Positions 9,009 to 18,405 of a stretch of DNA of 64,000 bases are shown here, piece by piece (the first letter of the stretch is position 1; the number at the start of each line of letters is the position of its first letter). The stretch is from contig NZ_MAYG01000001.1 in the NCBI RefSeq assembly GCF_001684965.1, positions 186,001-250,000 of the forward strand, in the 5' to 3' direction. Made by a program: the position numbers and the translations under genes. The DNA is from Chryseobacterium arthrosphaerae. Lineage in GTDB: Bacteria > Bacteroidota > Bacteroidia > Flavobacteriales > Weeksellaceae. The notes below the pieces were generated by a model. That model ran no database searches. It saw nothing but the letters and a program-made list of their open reading frames with translations, and was not told the origin of the DNA.

Positions 9009-10217
9009 ATGATGAATACAGATAATAAAGCAAAAGTATCCCGGAAAAAAGGAAAATCACATTTCAGCAGGATTGTCGCATGGCTGCACCTTTGGCCAAG
9101 TATAGTGGCAGGAATCATTTTAGTGGTGGTTTCACTTTCGGGAACCATTATCGTTTACTGTGATGAGATTATGGACTGGAGTGCGGGAGAAGCCAGATTC
9201 GTAAATGTTCCTGAAGATCAGAAAAGAGTCTCTGCAGAGGTATTGAAAGCGAACTTCAATAAGGCCAATCCGGGTTATGATATTTCAGAGTTTGTCTTCT
9301 TTAAAGACCCGGAAAGAAGCATCCGTATAAGGGCTTTCAACCCTGAAGGTCCGAAGCTGGCCATGGTATATGCAGATCCTTACTCAGGGAAAATCCTTAA
9401 AAAAGATGAATCATTACAGTTCTTCTTTGTCATGGCCCATTTTCATGCTTCATTTCTTGCAGGCAAAACAGGAGGCTGGATCGTGGCACTTGCGACGATT
9501 GTCTTTGTGATCAGTACCATTACCGGGCTTATTCTCTGGTGGCCTAAAAAATGGAACAAAACTACCAGGCAGGCAAGCTTCACGATCAAATGGAAGGCCC
9601 GTTTCAAAAGATTTAATTATGACCTTCACAATGTTTATGGCTTTTATTCACTTATTGTATGCTTCATGCTGGGGATGACAGGACTCATTATCTTTTTTGA
9701 ACCCCTGATGGAAACTACAGTGAAAATGACAAACGGAACTACGGAACATATGATGGATACCCTTCCTAAGCTGGATTCTGCGAGAACTCCCCTGGATATC
9801 GTTCCGTTGGCCCGTAAAGTTCTTGCTCAAAGTGGAGATCAACAAGTCAGCATCTGGAATTTTGAAAGAAAAAAGCTGGGAGCCTATATTTTAACTTCGG
9901 GAAAAGTAGGACTCAAAAGTATTGAGCATGCCTCTGTACATGTGTATGACAGCTATACAGGCCGGGAGATTACGGTTGCTCAACAATATCTGCAACATGA
10001 AAAGACAGAAAATATAGTCTGGCAGCTGCATATGGGACAATGGTGGGGACAGTTTGGGAAGCTCTCAACCTTTCTGGCAGGGATTATTGCCACTTCATTA
10101 CCCATCACAGGATTTCTGATCTGGTGGGGCAGAAGAAACAAATCTTCCGGAAAGAAAAAAGAAGTTAAAAACAAACACAGACAAAGAGCGTCGGCACATC
10201 ACGGGCACGCAGTCTGA
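9009..10217 (+). CDS. PepSY-domain membrane protein, putative ferric-siderophore reductase
   Basis: 402 residues; ATG at 9009 or 9012. It has four transmembrane helices: WLHLWPSIVAGIILVVVSLSG, WIVALATIVFVISTITGLIL, YSLIVCFMLGMTGLIIFF, and TFLAGIIATSLPITGFLIW near the C-terminus. PepSY-type segments lie between them (ADPYSGKIL, YDSYTGREI). Conserved His residues sit at helix ends (HLWP, HFHASF, LHNVYG, QLHMGQWWG). This is the PepSY-associated TM helix family, often encoded beside TonB receptors, and some members are proposed to reduce ferric siderophores with membrane haem. The gene is 6 nt after the esterase, so it is surely in the same operon, and a strong terminator follows. Confidence 0.85.
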   Translation: MMNTDNKAKVSRKKGKSHFSRIVAWLHLWPSIVAGIILVVVSLSGTIIVYCDEIMDWSAGEARFVNVPEDQKRVSAEVLKANFNKANPGYDISEFVFFKDPERSIRIRAFNPEGPKLAMVYADPYSGKILKKDESLQFFFVMAHFHASFLAGKTGGWIVALATIVFVISTITGLILWWPKKWNKTTRQASFTIKWKARFKRFNYDLHNVYGFYSLIVCFMLGMTGLIIFFEPLMETTVKMTNGTTEHMMDTLPKLDSARTPLDIVPLARKVLAQSGDQQVSIWNFERKKLGAYILTSGKVGLKSIEHASVHVYDSYTGREITVAQQYLQHEKTENIVWQLHMGQWWGQFGKLSTFLAGIIATSLPITGFLIWWGRRNKSSGKKKEVKNKHRQRASAHHGHAV

Positions 10218-10225
10218 AACCAAAC

Positions 10226-10256
10226 AAAAAGTTACTTCTGATGAGGTAACTTTTTT
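10226..10256 (+). terminator. rho-independent terminator of the siderophore operon
   Basis: Ten-pair stem AAAAAGTTAC / GTAACTTTTT with a 10-nt loop and a final T run, 8 nt after the stop codon of the PepSY gene. Confidence 0.8.
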
Positions 10257-10474
10257 GCGGTAAACATCCGAGTACATAATAAAAATACCGGCATCTTCCT
10301 GAAAATAAACTTTTGATTTTCAGGGAATAAAAAACCTAACGATTGTTAGTCGTAGAAATACTACACTTTTTCAGATTTAAGGCAAAAAATTATTCCCGTA
10401 TGGTAAATACATCTAAATTTGGTGATATAGAAAAACAGAAAATCACAAAATATTAACGATTAAAATTTACAATC

Positions 10475-10879
10475 ATGGCAGAAAGAAATTCAAGAGGAAT
10501 TTTAAAATTCAACAACGGTGAAGGGCAAAAGTTATTAAAACTTAATTATAGTGTATCAAGAGCTACAGATGTTTCAGGACGTGTAGCATCTGATCCCTCC
10601 AATGCATTAATCAAGATTACAGTAGAAGCTACAGATAAATCTGACATTCTTGAAAGCTTATTGAACGGAAAATACAAGCCGACAGTAGGGGAAGTGGTCT
10701 TCAACAAATCTCACGAAGAAGGTACAATGACAACTTTAAAGTGGAAAAACGGTTACGTAGTGCAGCACGAAGTAGATTTCAACGCAATAGATGACAACAG
10801 TATGTACATCAGTTTTGTAGTAAGTGCTGAAGAAATTGACCTTGGAAATTCTGCTTATTTCGGAGCATGGCCTTCTTAG
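10475..10879 (+). CDS. tssD: type VI secretion tube protein TssD (Hcp)
   Basis: A 134-residue protein of the Bacteroidota TssD family (Hcp-like, PF17642 type). It begins MAERNSRGILKFN, with blocks such as LKLNYSVSRATDVSGRV, GEVVFNKSHEEGTMTTLKW and the usual C-terminal end SAYFGAWPS. TssD forms hexameric rings that stack into the tube pushed out by the contractile sheath of the type VI system, and it can carry effectors in its lumen. A -7-like box TAAATTTG at 10414-10421 lies upstream without a clear -33 partner. A long terminator follows, so the gene is probably made as its own abundant transcript, separate from vgrG 258 nt downstream. Confidence 0.92.
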   Translation: MAERNSRGILKFNNGEGQKLLKLNYSVSRATDVSGRVASDPSNALIKITVEATDKSDILESLLNGKYKPTVGEVVFNKSHEEGTMTTLKWKNGYVVQHEVDFNAIDDNSMYISFVVSAEEIDLGNSAYFGAWPS

Positions 10880-10908
10880 GAATCTGATTCCTTAGCAATG
10901 AACACATA

Positions 10909-10954
10909 AAAACAGAATAGTACATCCGTATAGGAAATACTGTTCTGTTTTTTT
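10909..10954 (+). terminator. rho-independent terminator after tssD
   Basis: Stem AACAGAATAGTA / TACTGTTCTGTT pairs over 12 positions with one wobble, with a 15-nt loop, followed by a run of seven T. Confidence 0.85.
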
Positions 10955-11136
10955 GTCTCCGGTCATTTTTTACAGTATTAAATAGAAATACGGAAATTAT
11001 TTTGTTAATGATTGTGATTTAAAGAATAAAGTATTGAAAATACACTTTATATTGTGAAAAATTTATAACTTTATATAAAAGGGCTGTTTTTGAATGTATT
11101 TTTAAGAATAAAACCTTACCAAACACCTTACATAAT

Positions 11137-12996
11137 ATGAATAAAAATATCTCGAATTCCGAAAAGATTTCGGAGAATCATATTCCTGGAATCAACCGTG
11201 TGGTGAAGCTGGATATTGTGATTGAAGGCAAAATGATAAAGCACTTCAAACATTTCCGTTTGCAGCAAAGCGTAAAAAAACATCATGAATTTGAACTGAC
11301 TCTGGCCCACGATACTTTAGGAGGGGCACAAAATCATGACCTGGAGGAAGCTCAACAGTTTCTAGGAAAACGTCTGACGGTAGTATTTAAATATAAAGAT
11401 GTAGAGGGAAGCCCGGAAAGAACATTTGTGGGAGTCATTACAAAAGTAGGGTTCAGCCAGGAAAATCATAGTCTTGGAAATATCGTTTTAAAAGGACAAA
11501 GTCCTACAATCTTACTGGACGGAGCTCCTCATACCCAAAGTTTTGGCGGAGAAAAACCCGTTAATATGGGAATCATTGCCACGGACGTGATCAGACAGGG
11601 TATAGAAAACAGTAAATTTGATGTCAGCATAAACGCGAAGGCATCTTCACAGATCCTTTACAGTGCCCAGTATAACGAAACACATTACAATTATCTCTGC
11701 AGAATGGCAGAAGCTTACGGAGAACAGTTCTATTATGACGGTGAAGTTCTGCATTTCGGAAATATGCCTCCGCAGAATAAAGCCCTGGAGCTGATCTATG
11801 GAAGCAATGTCTCCGATGTGAATGTTGAACTGAAAGCAGTACACATCAAGCCCCATTTCTATGGCTACAACAGCAGTTCCAATGCTAAGCTTACTTCGGG
11901 CGATACCCCTATAAAACACGTGAGTAACCTGGCACAAACTGCATATAAGAATAACGACGGGATATTTAAAACCCCTTCCTTACAGGTAGCACCTATCAAA
12001 GCGGCAACTGATATGGATGTCGTGATTTCCCAAACCAGTACGGCAGGAAGTAAGGCTGTAGAAGTTTTTACTGTTTCCGGAGGAACTACGATTCCGTTTT
12101 TATATCCGGGATGCGTTGCAGATATCAATATGCGGAAAACAGATACCAATAAAACCTCCTATTTTACCAAACTCATGATGACGGAAGTGCTTCATGAAGT
12201 AGATGCTTTGGGACGTTATTCCGGAAGGTTTGAAGCCATTGCTTCTGATACGGGATATATTCCAACACCGGATTTTACGGTTCCTATTGCACAGCCGCAG
12301 ATCGCTACCGTGATTTCCAATACAGACCCGTTGAATCAGGGAAGAATTACCGTAAAATTTGACTGGCAGTTGCATGATACCACCAATTTTATACGGATGA
12401 TGGCCCCTGACGCAGGAGGAACAGGTCAGGTTGCCCAGAACAGAGGGTATGTGGCCATTCCCGAAGTAGGAGATCAGGTGATGGTGGGTTTTGTCCATAA
12501 CCACCCGGATCGCCCTTTCGTAATGGGAGGAATGTTCCATGGCGGAACAGCTCTGGGGGGTGGGATCAACAATCATATGCGATCTATCCAGACCAAAAGC
12601 GGAATCAAAGTACTGATGAATGATGATGAGAAAAGCGTAACGATTCTTGACCCGAGCGGAAATACCTATTTTATGGACGGAGCAGGAAATATTACAGTAA
12701 CTGCACCAAAGAATATGACCTTTAATGCAGGAGAAAACCTTACCATCAATGTTGGTAAAGATATGAAGACAAGCGTTGGGAATGATAATGCTGTTACTAT
12801 CATTAACAATCATAAATTTACTTCCAAAAATTATAAGCAGACCATTAATGAAAATAAAACCATCAATGTAACGGGTGATTTAAAAGAAACAACTTCCACA
12901 ACCACTCACAAAGCAAAGAATGGCGACATTTTGTTACAAAGCTCAGGAGTGGCTAAAATGTTAGGGAAAATAGATGCCAAAGTGAATAAAGGATAA
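11137..12996 (+). CDS. vgrG: type VI secretion spike protein VgrG (TssI)
   Basis: A 619-residue Vgr family protein. The N-terminal gp27-like part (residues about 20-390) contains FKHFRLQQSVKKHHEFELT and FYYDGEVLHFG. It is followed by the gp5-like OB fold (DPLNQGRITVKFDW, IPEVGDQVMVGFVHNHPDR, FVMGGMFHGG) and a C-terminal beta-helix of repeats (MTFNAGENLTINVGKDMKTS). VgrG trimers cap the TssD tube and carry PAAR proteins and effectors. No toxin domain is fused. The gene is 4 nt before the next one and heads a run of effector and immunity-like genes, so effectors encoded downstream are likely delivered by this VgrG. Confidence 0.93.
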   Translation: MNKNISNSEKISENHIPGINRVVKLDIVIEGKMIKHFKHFRLQQSVKKHHEFELTLAHDTLGGAQNHDLEEAQQFLGKRLTVVFKYKDVEGSPERTFVGVITKVGFSQENHSLGNIVLKGQSPTILLDGAPHTQSFGGEKPVNMGIIATDVIRQGIENSKFDVSINAKASSQILYSAQYNETHYNYLCRMAEAYGEQFYYDGEVLHFGNMPPQNKALELIYGSNVSDVNVELKAVHIKPHFYGYNSSSNAKLTSGDTPIKHVSNLAQTAYKNNDGIFKTPSLQVAPIKAATDMDVVISQTSTAGSKAVEVFTVSGGTTIPFLYPGCVADINMRKTDTNKTSYFTKLMMTEVLHEVDALGRYSGRFEAIASDTGYIPTPDFTVPIAQPQIATVISNTDPLNQGRITVKFDWQLHDTTNFIRMMAPDAGGTGQVAQNRGYVAIPEVGDQVMVGFVHNHPDRPFVMGGMFHGGTALGGGINNHMRSIQTKSGIKVLMNDDEKSVTILDPSGNTYFMDGAGNITVTAPKNMTFNAGENLTINVGKDMKTSVGNDNAVTIINNHKFTSKNYKQTINENKTINVTGDLKETTSTTTHKAKNGDILLQSSGVAKMLGKIDAKVNKG

Positions 12997-13000
12997 ATAT

Positions 13001-13300
13001 ATGTTGAAAAAAGGACTTATTGCTCTGTTCTTATCTGTGGTTTTTGTCATCCTCACTGGTATCATTACATTAAGTGTAATGGATCTTACCGGCTATGGTG
13101 ACGGTGATTGCGGCTGGCTGGCTGTATGGCTCTGCGGTGCTTTTCTGCCCGTATTGTTTTTTCTGCCATTTATAATAGCAGCTCAGAAGAAGAAAAAAGG
13201 AATAGGTGATTTTATATTATTCGGTATCTGTTCAGGGGGGATAGGGTTTGTCATCATATCCGTGATCCTGTTGATTATAGTTCCCCGATTATGCTCTTGA
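13001..13300 (+). CDS. small three-helix membrane protein, candidate immunity protein
   Basis: A 99-residue protein with three predicted transmembrane helices (LIALFLSVVFVILTGIITL, LAVWLCGAFLPVLFFLPFII, GIGFVIISVILLIIV) and a short acidic loop GYGDGDCGW. It starts 4 nt after vgrG. No named family is recognised. Small membrane proteins beside vgrG often protect against membrane-acting effectors. Since a Tle1-like phospholipase is encoded two genes further on, an immunity role is possible but only inferred from location. Confidence 0.6.
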   Translation: MLKKGLIALFLSVVFVILTGIITLSVMDLTGYGDGDCGWLAVWLCGAFLPVLFFLPFIIAAQKKKKGIGDFILFGICSGGIGFVIISVILLIIVPRLCS

Positions 13301-13389
13301 AAACAGAAATTGTTGTGTTAAAAAACAGAAATGTAAAAATTAATTATGTATGGTAACGGAGGACATAATTACTTTATAAGATTGTAAGA

Positions 13390-14472
13390 ATGAATAAAAT
13401 ATTAAAATATCTATTAAGCTTTTTATTTTTCACCCAGATGTCGTGTCAGGAAAAAAAAGCTCCTAAAAAAACTGAAACTATGACAAAATATGAATGGACT
13501 GAAGGAACTTCTGCTCCTCTGGGATATCCGATGGAAGTATATAAAGGAGGGATAGAATGTGAAGGGGGCGAATGGGTAAGTTTAGGCTTTGGGGTGGTAC
13601 CTGGAAATGGTGCCTGGGGCTCCATCAACCATGGGATGGGAAATGGTTTTAAAAGTCTTCCTTCCCGACTGGATTTTGTATGGATATCTTATATGGAAAA
13701 CCAGTTTTACATGATTGATACTCCCATCGATACTGCTAAAATTAAAGAATACTTCAGTAAAGGATATGAAACAAAAGTGACAAACGGAAGTGGTGAGATC
13801 GAGCATTTAAATTACGATGAAATTGGCGTTGGGATGGCTCCCGGAGGTGTAGTGGTAGTTTGGATAGCCGGCGTCGGAATTCAGAAGGAAATAGGACGTT
13901 ACCAGGCTAAAAAAGTAACAATTCCTGAATCGGAAATTGCCCAGTTGGATAGTCATCAGAACCGTTTCTGGAGGAAAGATTATCTGGATGATGTATTGAA
14001 TAATGGTAAGGTTATCCCTGCAGAGGTAAGAGAAAAAAATAAAGGAAAAGCTATTCCATTGGGATTATGGGATACCTATAGAACCCGATACAGCTGGAAA
14101 CCAGTTTTCGAGCTGCCGGAAAATGCCAAACTCAATTCATTAGTTAATGTTAAAATATCTACAATGAATGGAGAGAAAGAACAGTTTGACACGGCAAAAA
14201 ACATATTGGCTGTAAACGAACAAAGAGCCATCCCGGTAAGGATTATTTTTGACTATATAGGAGCGGATCATAAAATGTACGGTGCTCACTGTGACCTGAA
14301 TGAAAACTCAGGTTTGGAAGCTTTTAAAGCAGTGTTTGGTGATGATCCTGATTCAACTAAGGCAGACATTATCGTTAAGGTTAATGAGGCTAACAGCTAT
14401 TTCACAATAAAGCTAAGAGGTGAAAATGGTAAAGAAGCCTTCATAAAGACTGATAAAGTAGAGGTTTTCTAA
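13390..14472 (+). CDS. DUF2931 family lipoprotein
   Basis: A 360-residue protein with a lipoprotein signal (LLSFLFFTQMSCQE, modified Cys at about residue 19). The DUF2931 body follows: YEWTEGTSAPLGYPMEVYKG, a Trp-rich block GNGAWGSINHGMG, and LPSRLDFVWISYMENQFYMID, which resembles the family's DWLSLVENKFY-type core. C-terminal residues 200-360 form an extra domain. DUF2931 lipoproteins are common in Bacteroidota type VI loci, next to phospholipase or PAAR effectors. The gene is 10 nt before the Tle1-like effector, so a periplasmic immunity function against that lipase is the leading guess, unproven. Confidence 0.78.
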   Translation: MNKILKYLLSFLFFTQMSCQEKKAPKKTETMTKYEWTEGTSAPLGYPMEVYKGGIECEGGEWVSLGFGVVPGNGAWGSINHGMGNGFKSLPSRLDFVWISYMENQFYMIDTPIDTAKIKEYFSKGYETKVTNGSGEIEHLNYDEIGVGMAPGGVVVVWIAGVGIQKEIGRYQAKKVTIPESEIAQLDSHQNRFWRKDYLDDVLNNGKVIPAEVREKNKGKAIPLGLWDTYRTRYSWKPVFELPENAKLNSLVNVKISTMNGEKEQFDTAKNILAVNEQRAIPVRIIFDYIGADHKMYGAHCDLNENSGLEAFKAVFGDDPDSTKADIIVKVNEANSYFTIKLRGENGKEAFIKTDKVEVF

Positions 14473-14482
14473 AAACAAAGCT

Positions 14483-16315
14483 ATGGGAAAAACTTTTGTA
14501 TACAACACGGGCAATCCTAAAACTCCTCTGGATGAGCTGTATCTGGAATTCGGAGTATTCTTTGATGGTACTCTGAATAATCTGAAAAACAGCGAACTGA
14601 GGATGGAGTACAGGGATGGAAAGAATAAAATGAACAGTACTGATACAGATGATCAGATCAGGGAAAAAGAAAAGGCAATTAAAGAGACAAGAATCCTACA
14701 GGAAAAAGAATATGAAAGACTGAAAAAGAAAAAGATGCTGGATGATAATTCTGAATACCATCAGTATCTTAAATCTAGCCATCAGGGATGGTTGGATAAA
14801 AAAGGAGTTGACAATAGTTTTAGTAACGATTATACCAATGTTGCCAGAATGTATAAATGTTGTCAACAGGCAACGTATGGAGTTTATGTAGAAGGGATCG
14901 GAACACTGGATAATAACAGAGATGTAGATGATGGGTTTCAATATGGGTCCGGTAAAACCGGAGTGCGGGGGAAAGTGAGGAAAGGATGTGAAATGACCGC
15001 TGACCGCATTAAAAAACTTATTGCTGAGACCAATGGTAAAGTAAAATTAATGAAAATTACCATTGATACTTTTGGGTTTAGTCGTGGAGCTGCTGCGGCA
15101 AGAAATTTTGCTTACGAAATCAATGGAAATAAAAGACCCAAAGATGTTGAGATCAAAAAAACGAGAAAGATAATAGGATATACACAGGTTAATTCTCCTT
15201 ATGGTCCGGCAGCGATTCCTGAATATGGAGATATCTGGATAGATAAAGATAATATAGAAGTAGATCCGAAATATATCAAAGATGGTAAGCTTCCGAAATT
15301 TGGTTTTCTGGGATATTATCTTTTAAGTAAAAAAGTTTTATCTGAGCAGCAACTTGAAGACTTAGATCTTGATGTTCGTTTTATCGGGGTGTATGATACG
15401 GTATCTTCCTATGAGGAATTTGGTGATATGGGAGGGCTCAGACGTATAGGATGGGAAGGGATGAAGCATTCTGCTTTAGGACCTAAATACAATTTCGGAG
15501 ATGATGTAGAGCAGTTACAGCTCAAAAATCCGGGACCTTACTTTAAGGCGGTTCATTTTACAGCAGCCAATGAGCACCGGGAAAATTTTTCATTAACGAA
15601 ATTTCCGGGAAGTATTGAAAAAGAATTTCCAGGAGTACACTGCGATATTGGCGGTGCTTATGAGAACGGAACAGAGAAAGTGGATGAAATAGAAACTTCC
15701 AATCACAAACCCGTATGGTTCCTCAATAAACGCAGACAACAGCTGATTGATGAATATTGGTTTGATGATGATCAGATCGAAATCAATAACAGCTTCCTGA
15801 ATGTCCTTACCCTGGGAGGGGTGTACCGTAAAATAACCGGAACCCGGTTTCTAAGGAAAGAATACAGCTATATCCCTCTGCATTTTATGGAAGAGCATGG
15901 TGAAAATCTGTACAATCATCAGTTAATGACGAAAACAGAGACTGCTTTTTCCATAGAACATGATCAATATCTGCCTCATGCAAAAGACCTTTTACATGGT
16001 TATGTATTTGAGAATGATGGTAAATGGGACTTCAAAACAGATGAACAGGTTGAAAAAGAAAAACAGGAGAAAGCATTACAAAGACTGTTGCATCCCGAAC
16101 CCGCACAGGAACCTGGTCCGGAAGAATCTCCTGAAGAAAAGCTGGATGAAAACGGAAATAAAATGAAAACGACAACATTGGAAGAGGTGACGGTTACCGC
16201 TTATCATCCGCAAACATTATTACGGATTATACGTAAGCAATACCTTCACTGGTCGGCCAACAGAGACTGGATGGGAATGGATCCCAACAATGATTATCAA
16301 AGAAGAATATATTAA
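14483..16315 (+). CDS. type VI effector, Tle1-like phospholipase (DUF2235 alpha/beta hydrolase)
   Basis: 610 residues without signal peptide. The DUF2235/Tle1 catalytic fold is shown by FGVFFDGTLNN at residues 23-33, the nucleophile elbow GFSRGAAAAR with Ser200, FIGVYDTVSS with Asp305, and PGVHCDIGGAY with His386. This is the Ser-Asp-His triad and spacing of Tle1 enzymes, which hydrolyse phospholipids in rival bacteria. A Lys/Glu-rich coiled-coil insert lies at about 55-85, and an acidic, Pro-rich linker at about 530-570 precedes a C-terminal tail, perhaps for docking on VgrG. It follows the DUF2931 lipoprotein by 10 nt and precedes the next gene by 2 nt. Confidence 0.87.
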   Translation: MGKTFVYNTGNPKTPLDELYLEFGVFFDGTLNNLKNSELRMEYRDGKNKMNSTDTDDQIREKEKAIKETRILQEKEYERLKKKKMLDDNSEYHQYLKSSHQGWLDKKGVDNSFSNDYTNVARMYKCCQQATYGVYVEGIGTLDNNRDVDDGFQYGSGKTGVRGKVRKGCEMTADRIKKLIAETNGKVKLMKITIDTFGFSRGAAAARNFAYEINGNKRPKDVEIKKTRKIIGYTQVNSPYGPAAIPEYGDIWIDKDNIEVDPKYIKDGKLPKFGFLGYYLLSKKVLSEQQLEDLDLDVRFIGVYDTVSSYEEFGDMGGLRRIGWEGMKHSALGPKYNFGDDVEQLQLKNPGPYFKAVHFTAANEHRENFSLTKFPGSIEKEFPGVHCDIGGAYENGTEKVDEIETSNHKPVWFLNKRRQQLIDEYWFDDDQIEINNSFLNVLTLGGVYRKITGTRFLRKEYSYIPLHFMEEHGENLYNHQLMTKTETAFSIEHDQYLPHAKDLLHGYVFENDGKWDFKTDEQVEKEKQEKALQRLLHPEPAQEPGPEESPEEKLDENGNKMKTTTLEEVTVTAYHPQTLLRIIRKQYLHWSANRDWMGMDPNNDYQRRIY

Positions 16316-16317
16316 AT

Positions 16318-17022
16318 ATGACATCCAGTATATTGCAGAACTTCCATCAGAAAACATACCGGTTGGAAACCATTGTGACCGAACAGAAAAACCCTGCCTA
16401 CAATATCAAAAAAAGCTATGCCAGGCAGGTTGAGGTCTACTGCCTTGGGAAAGTAAAAGAAGAATATAGGTTTCAGCTTTTGGTTGTAGAATTTGATTTT
16501 TCTGATGATGAAGATGCAATGGGAAAATTTCTTAAAAAAATAAGCTATCTGTTTGATGAAATAGAATGCAGGGTAGACGAGGAAGGGAATATTACAGCGG
16601 TTGACAATTTGCTTTTCCTTCGGTTGAGATGGGCAAAAATTCAATCGGAATTAGTAAAAGATCATAAAGGGGAAATTGTAGACCAATATTTCAGCCAGAT
16701 AAGTAGCTTGCTTGCAAATGAGGTAAAGCTCATTGATTTCCTGGGAAGTTATAAAATGTTCGGCTTACTTTTTAACGGTTTGCTGCAATCATTCGAAACA
16801 AAACGGAAACGGGAGTCTGCAGAAGGATTTATAGAAATAATGACTCCTGTGAAAGTAGGAGATCAAATGGTTTTAAAGATTTCTGCTCAAAACCTGGAAC
16901 ATACTGATATCAGTGACTTCAGAGGCATATTTGCCTGCAAGGGAGATCAGTATGAAGAAGGCTTTATAGAAATTAAAAAGCACAATATTCATTTAAAACA
17001 TTCACTGCTATGGATATATTAG
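16318..17022 (+). CDS. unknown type VI-associated protein, possible adaptor
   Basis: A 234-residue soluble protein without signal peptide or transmembrane helix. It starts 2 nt after the Tle1-like effector and overlaps the PAAR gene by 13 nt, so all three are translationally linked. Blocks seen include ARQVEVYCLGKVKEEYRFQL, FDFSDDEDAMGKFLKKISYL and NEVKLIDFLGSYKMFGLLF. I do not recognise the family. Position between VgrG-delivered effector genes suggests a chaperone or adaptor that loads the lipase or the PAAR protein, by analogy with Tap/Tec and DUF1795 adaptors of other type VI systems. No sequence similarity to those is claimed. Confidence 0.7.
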   Translation: MTSSILQNFHQKTYRLETIVTEQKNPAYNIKKSYARQVEVYCLGKVKEEYRFQLLVVEFDFSDDEDAMGKFLKKISYLFDEIECRVDEEGNITAVDNLLFLRLRWAKIQSELVKDHKGEIVDQYFSQISSLLANEVKLIDFLGSYKMFGLLFNGLLQSFETKRKRESAEGFIEIMTPVKVGDQMVLKISAQNLEHTDISDFRGIFACKGDQYEEGFIEIKKHNIHLKHSLLWIY

Positions 17023-18401
17023 ATAAAGAAGGCGTAGCACCGAAAGCACAGAACCAGGCTCCGGCCCCGCAAGCTCAGCCACCGGGTACTCCACAGGATA
17101 GTGAGGAGCTGAGAGCGGCCAACAGTAAGAAGATGGAAGAGAAACGTGCTGAAAATGAAAAAAAAGATAATGTAGAGGCCGGACTGAAAGTGGTGATAGA
17201 TACCGCTACTCTGGAATGTGTATTGTGCACCAATCCCAAGGGAACCATGAAGGTGAATTATGATACACCTACCATCCAGGACAAGAAAACGGCTACCATA
17301 AAAGAGCGGGGCCCCAAGAGTCTTGTTTTTTTAGGGAACTGTAAAAAAAGTCCCAATGCAGCCGCCCCCTGTACCACCGTTATGAATGTAAGAGACTGGA
17401 AAGATGTAGGAACCTACCTGTCTCAGGAGCAGCCGGTGTTACTGCAGAAAAGTACCATCCCCTGCACCTATGGAGGCGTAGATATTACCATTACAGACAG
17501 CGGACAGGTCCATCAGCCGGAAAGTATAGATGCCGTGGGAGCCCCTGTACCGGAATCCAAAGAAAAGATCAACGGTAACTTTTATAATTATAATGGAACT
17601 TTTGAAGGTAGCGTAAAAGGACAGAAAATAGGAAAAGAAACAGACGTGTATGCCTGTGAAGGAAAAAGCTCAGAAGAAGATATTTACAAAAGCCCTAGAA
17701 AACTCAAGATTGAACACAGTGAGTTCCAGAAGGTATGTAATATTATTAAACATGAAGGTCTGTCATCCGAAAAAGAAGAGTATCTTTATATAGCACACAC
17801 CAACTACAACGAAGCAAAAAGAGTTGGAAAAACAATGTTCGAATTATTAAATTCAAGCTACTCCAGTGTGGATGCCAAAGATAAAGTTGAAATGAAAACC
17901 TCTGAAAAAGATACCATTTCCCTGTATTCAAGAGCAGGTGCCATTGATGCTCTTCTGAGAGATGTGGATGAGGTGAAAAATGATCCTACCGATAACGCTA
18001 CACAATGGGATGGGGAGGACTTCCTCGCCTGGGGAATAGATACGGATTTAAAGCCAGACAGTAAAACAAAATACGGTCATAATAAATTTGATGAATATGA
18101 CTATATTAAAATCAGTAAAAGCCTGTACGATTCTTTTGTTGGTAAAGTAACAGGAAGAAGGGGTTCTACTCTGGCATACAACTCAATTCATGATGATAAG
18201 TGTGATAAAGGGAATCATACCCACAAAACCGTAAAAGAAAAAAATAAAGCAGTGTATGCTATTCCGAATGCAGATTTTGCAAAAGAAGATTATTGGACGA
18301 CAGGGAATTTTTACTACAAGAATGCCACGAAGCAGTCTTTTGGCTTAGAAGCAACCCGTGTTGCCGGATATACGATATTTTGGAAAAAAGTAAAAATTTA
18401 A
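17010..18401 (+). CDS. PAAR-like (DUF4280) protein with C-terminal candidate toxin domain
   Basis: 463 residues. A Pro/Ala/Gln-rich, charged N-terminus is followed by a PAAR-like DUF4280 domain at about 55-180 with paired Cys (TATLECVLCTNPKG, LGNCKKSPNAAAPC, STIPCTYGG). Residues about 230-463 form a separate domain. It contains VCNIIKHEGLSSEKEEYLYIAH (Glu249 of HEG), SRAGAIDALL, DNATQWDGEDFLAWG and YGHNKF. This pattern recalls SleB/lysozyme-like cell-wall hydrolases (an early catalytic Glu and a late GGA-x-W block), so a peptidoglycan-cutting toxin is my guess, at low certainty. PAAR proteins sharpen the VgrG tip. A secreted protein gene 4 nt downstream is the likely immunity partner. Confidence 0.78.
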   Translation: MDILDKEGVAPKAQNQAPAPQAQPPGTPQDSEELRAANSKKMEEKRAENEKKDNVEAGLKVVIDTATLECVLCTNPKGTMKVNYDTPTIQDKKTATIKERGPKSLVFLGNCKKSPNAAAPCTTVMNVRDWKDVGTYLSQEQPVLLQKSTIPCTYGGVDITITDSGQVHQPESIDAVGAPVPESKEKINGNFYNYNGTFEGSVKGQKIGKETDVYACEGKSSEEDIYKSPRKLKIEHSEFQKVCNIIKHEGLSSEKEEYLYIAHTNYNEAKRVGKTMFELLNSSYSSVDAKDKVEMKTSEKDTISLYSRAGAIDALLRDVDEVKNDPTDNATQWDGEDFLAWGIDTDLKPDSKTKYGHNKFDEYDYIKISKSLYDSFVGKVTGRRGSTLAYNSIHDDKCDKGNHTHKTVKEKNKAVYAIPNADFAKEDYWTTGNFYYKNATKQSFGLEATRVAGYTIFWKKVKI

Positions 18402-18405
18402 ATCA

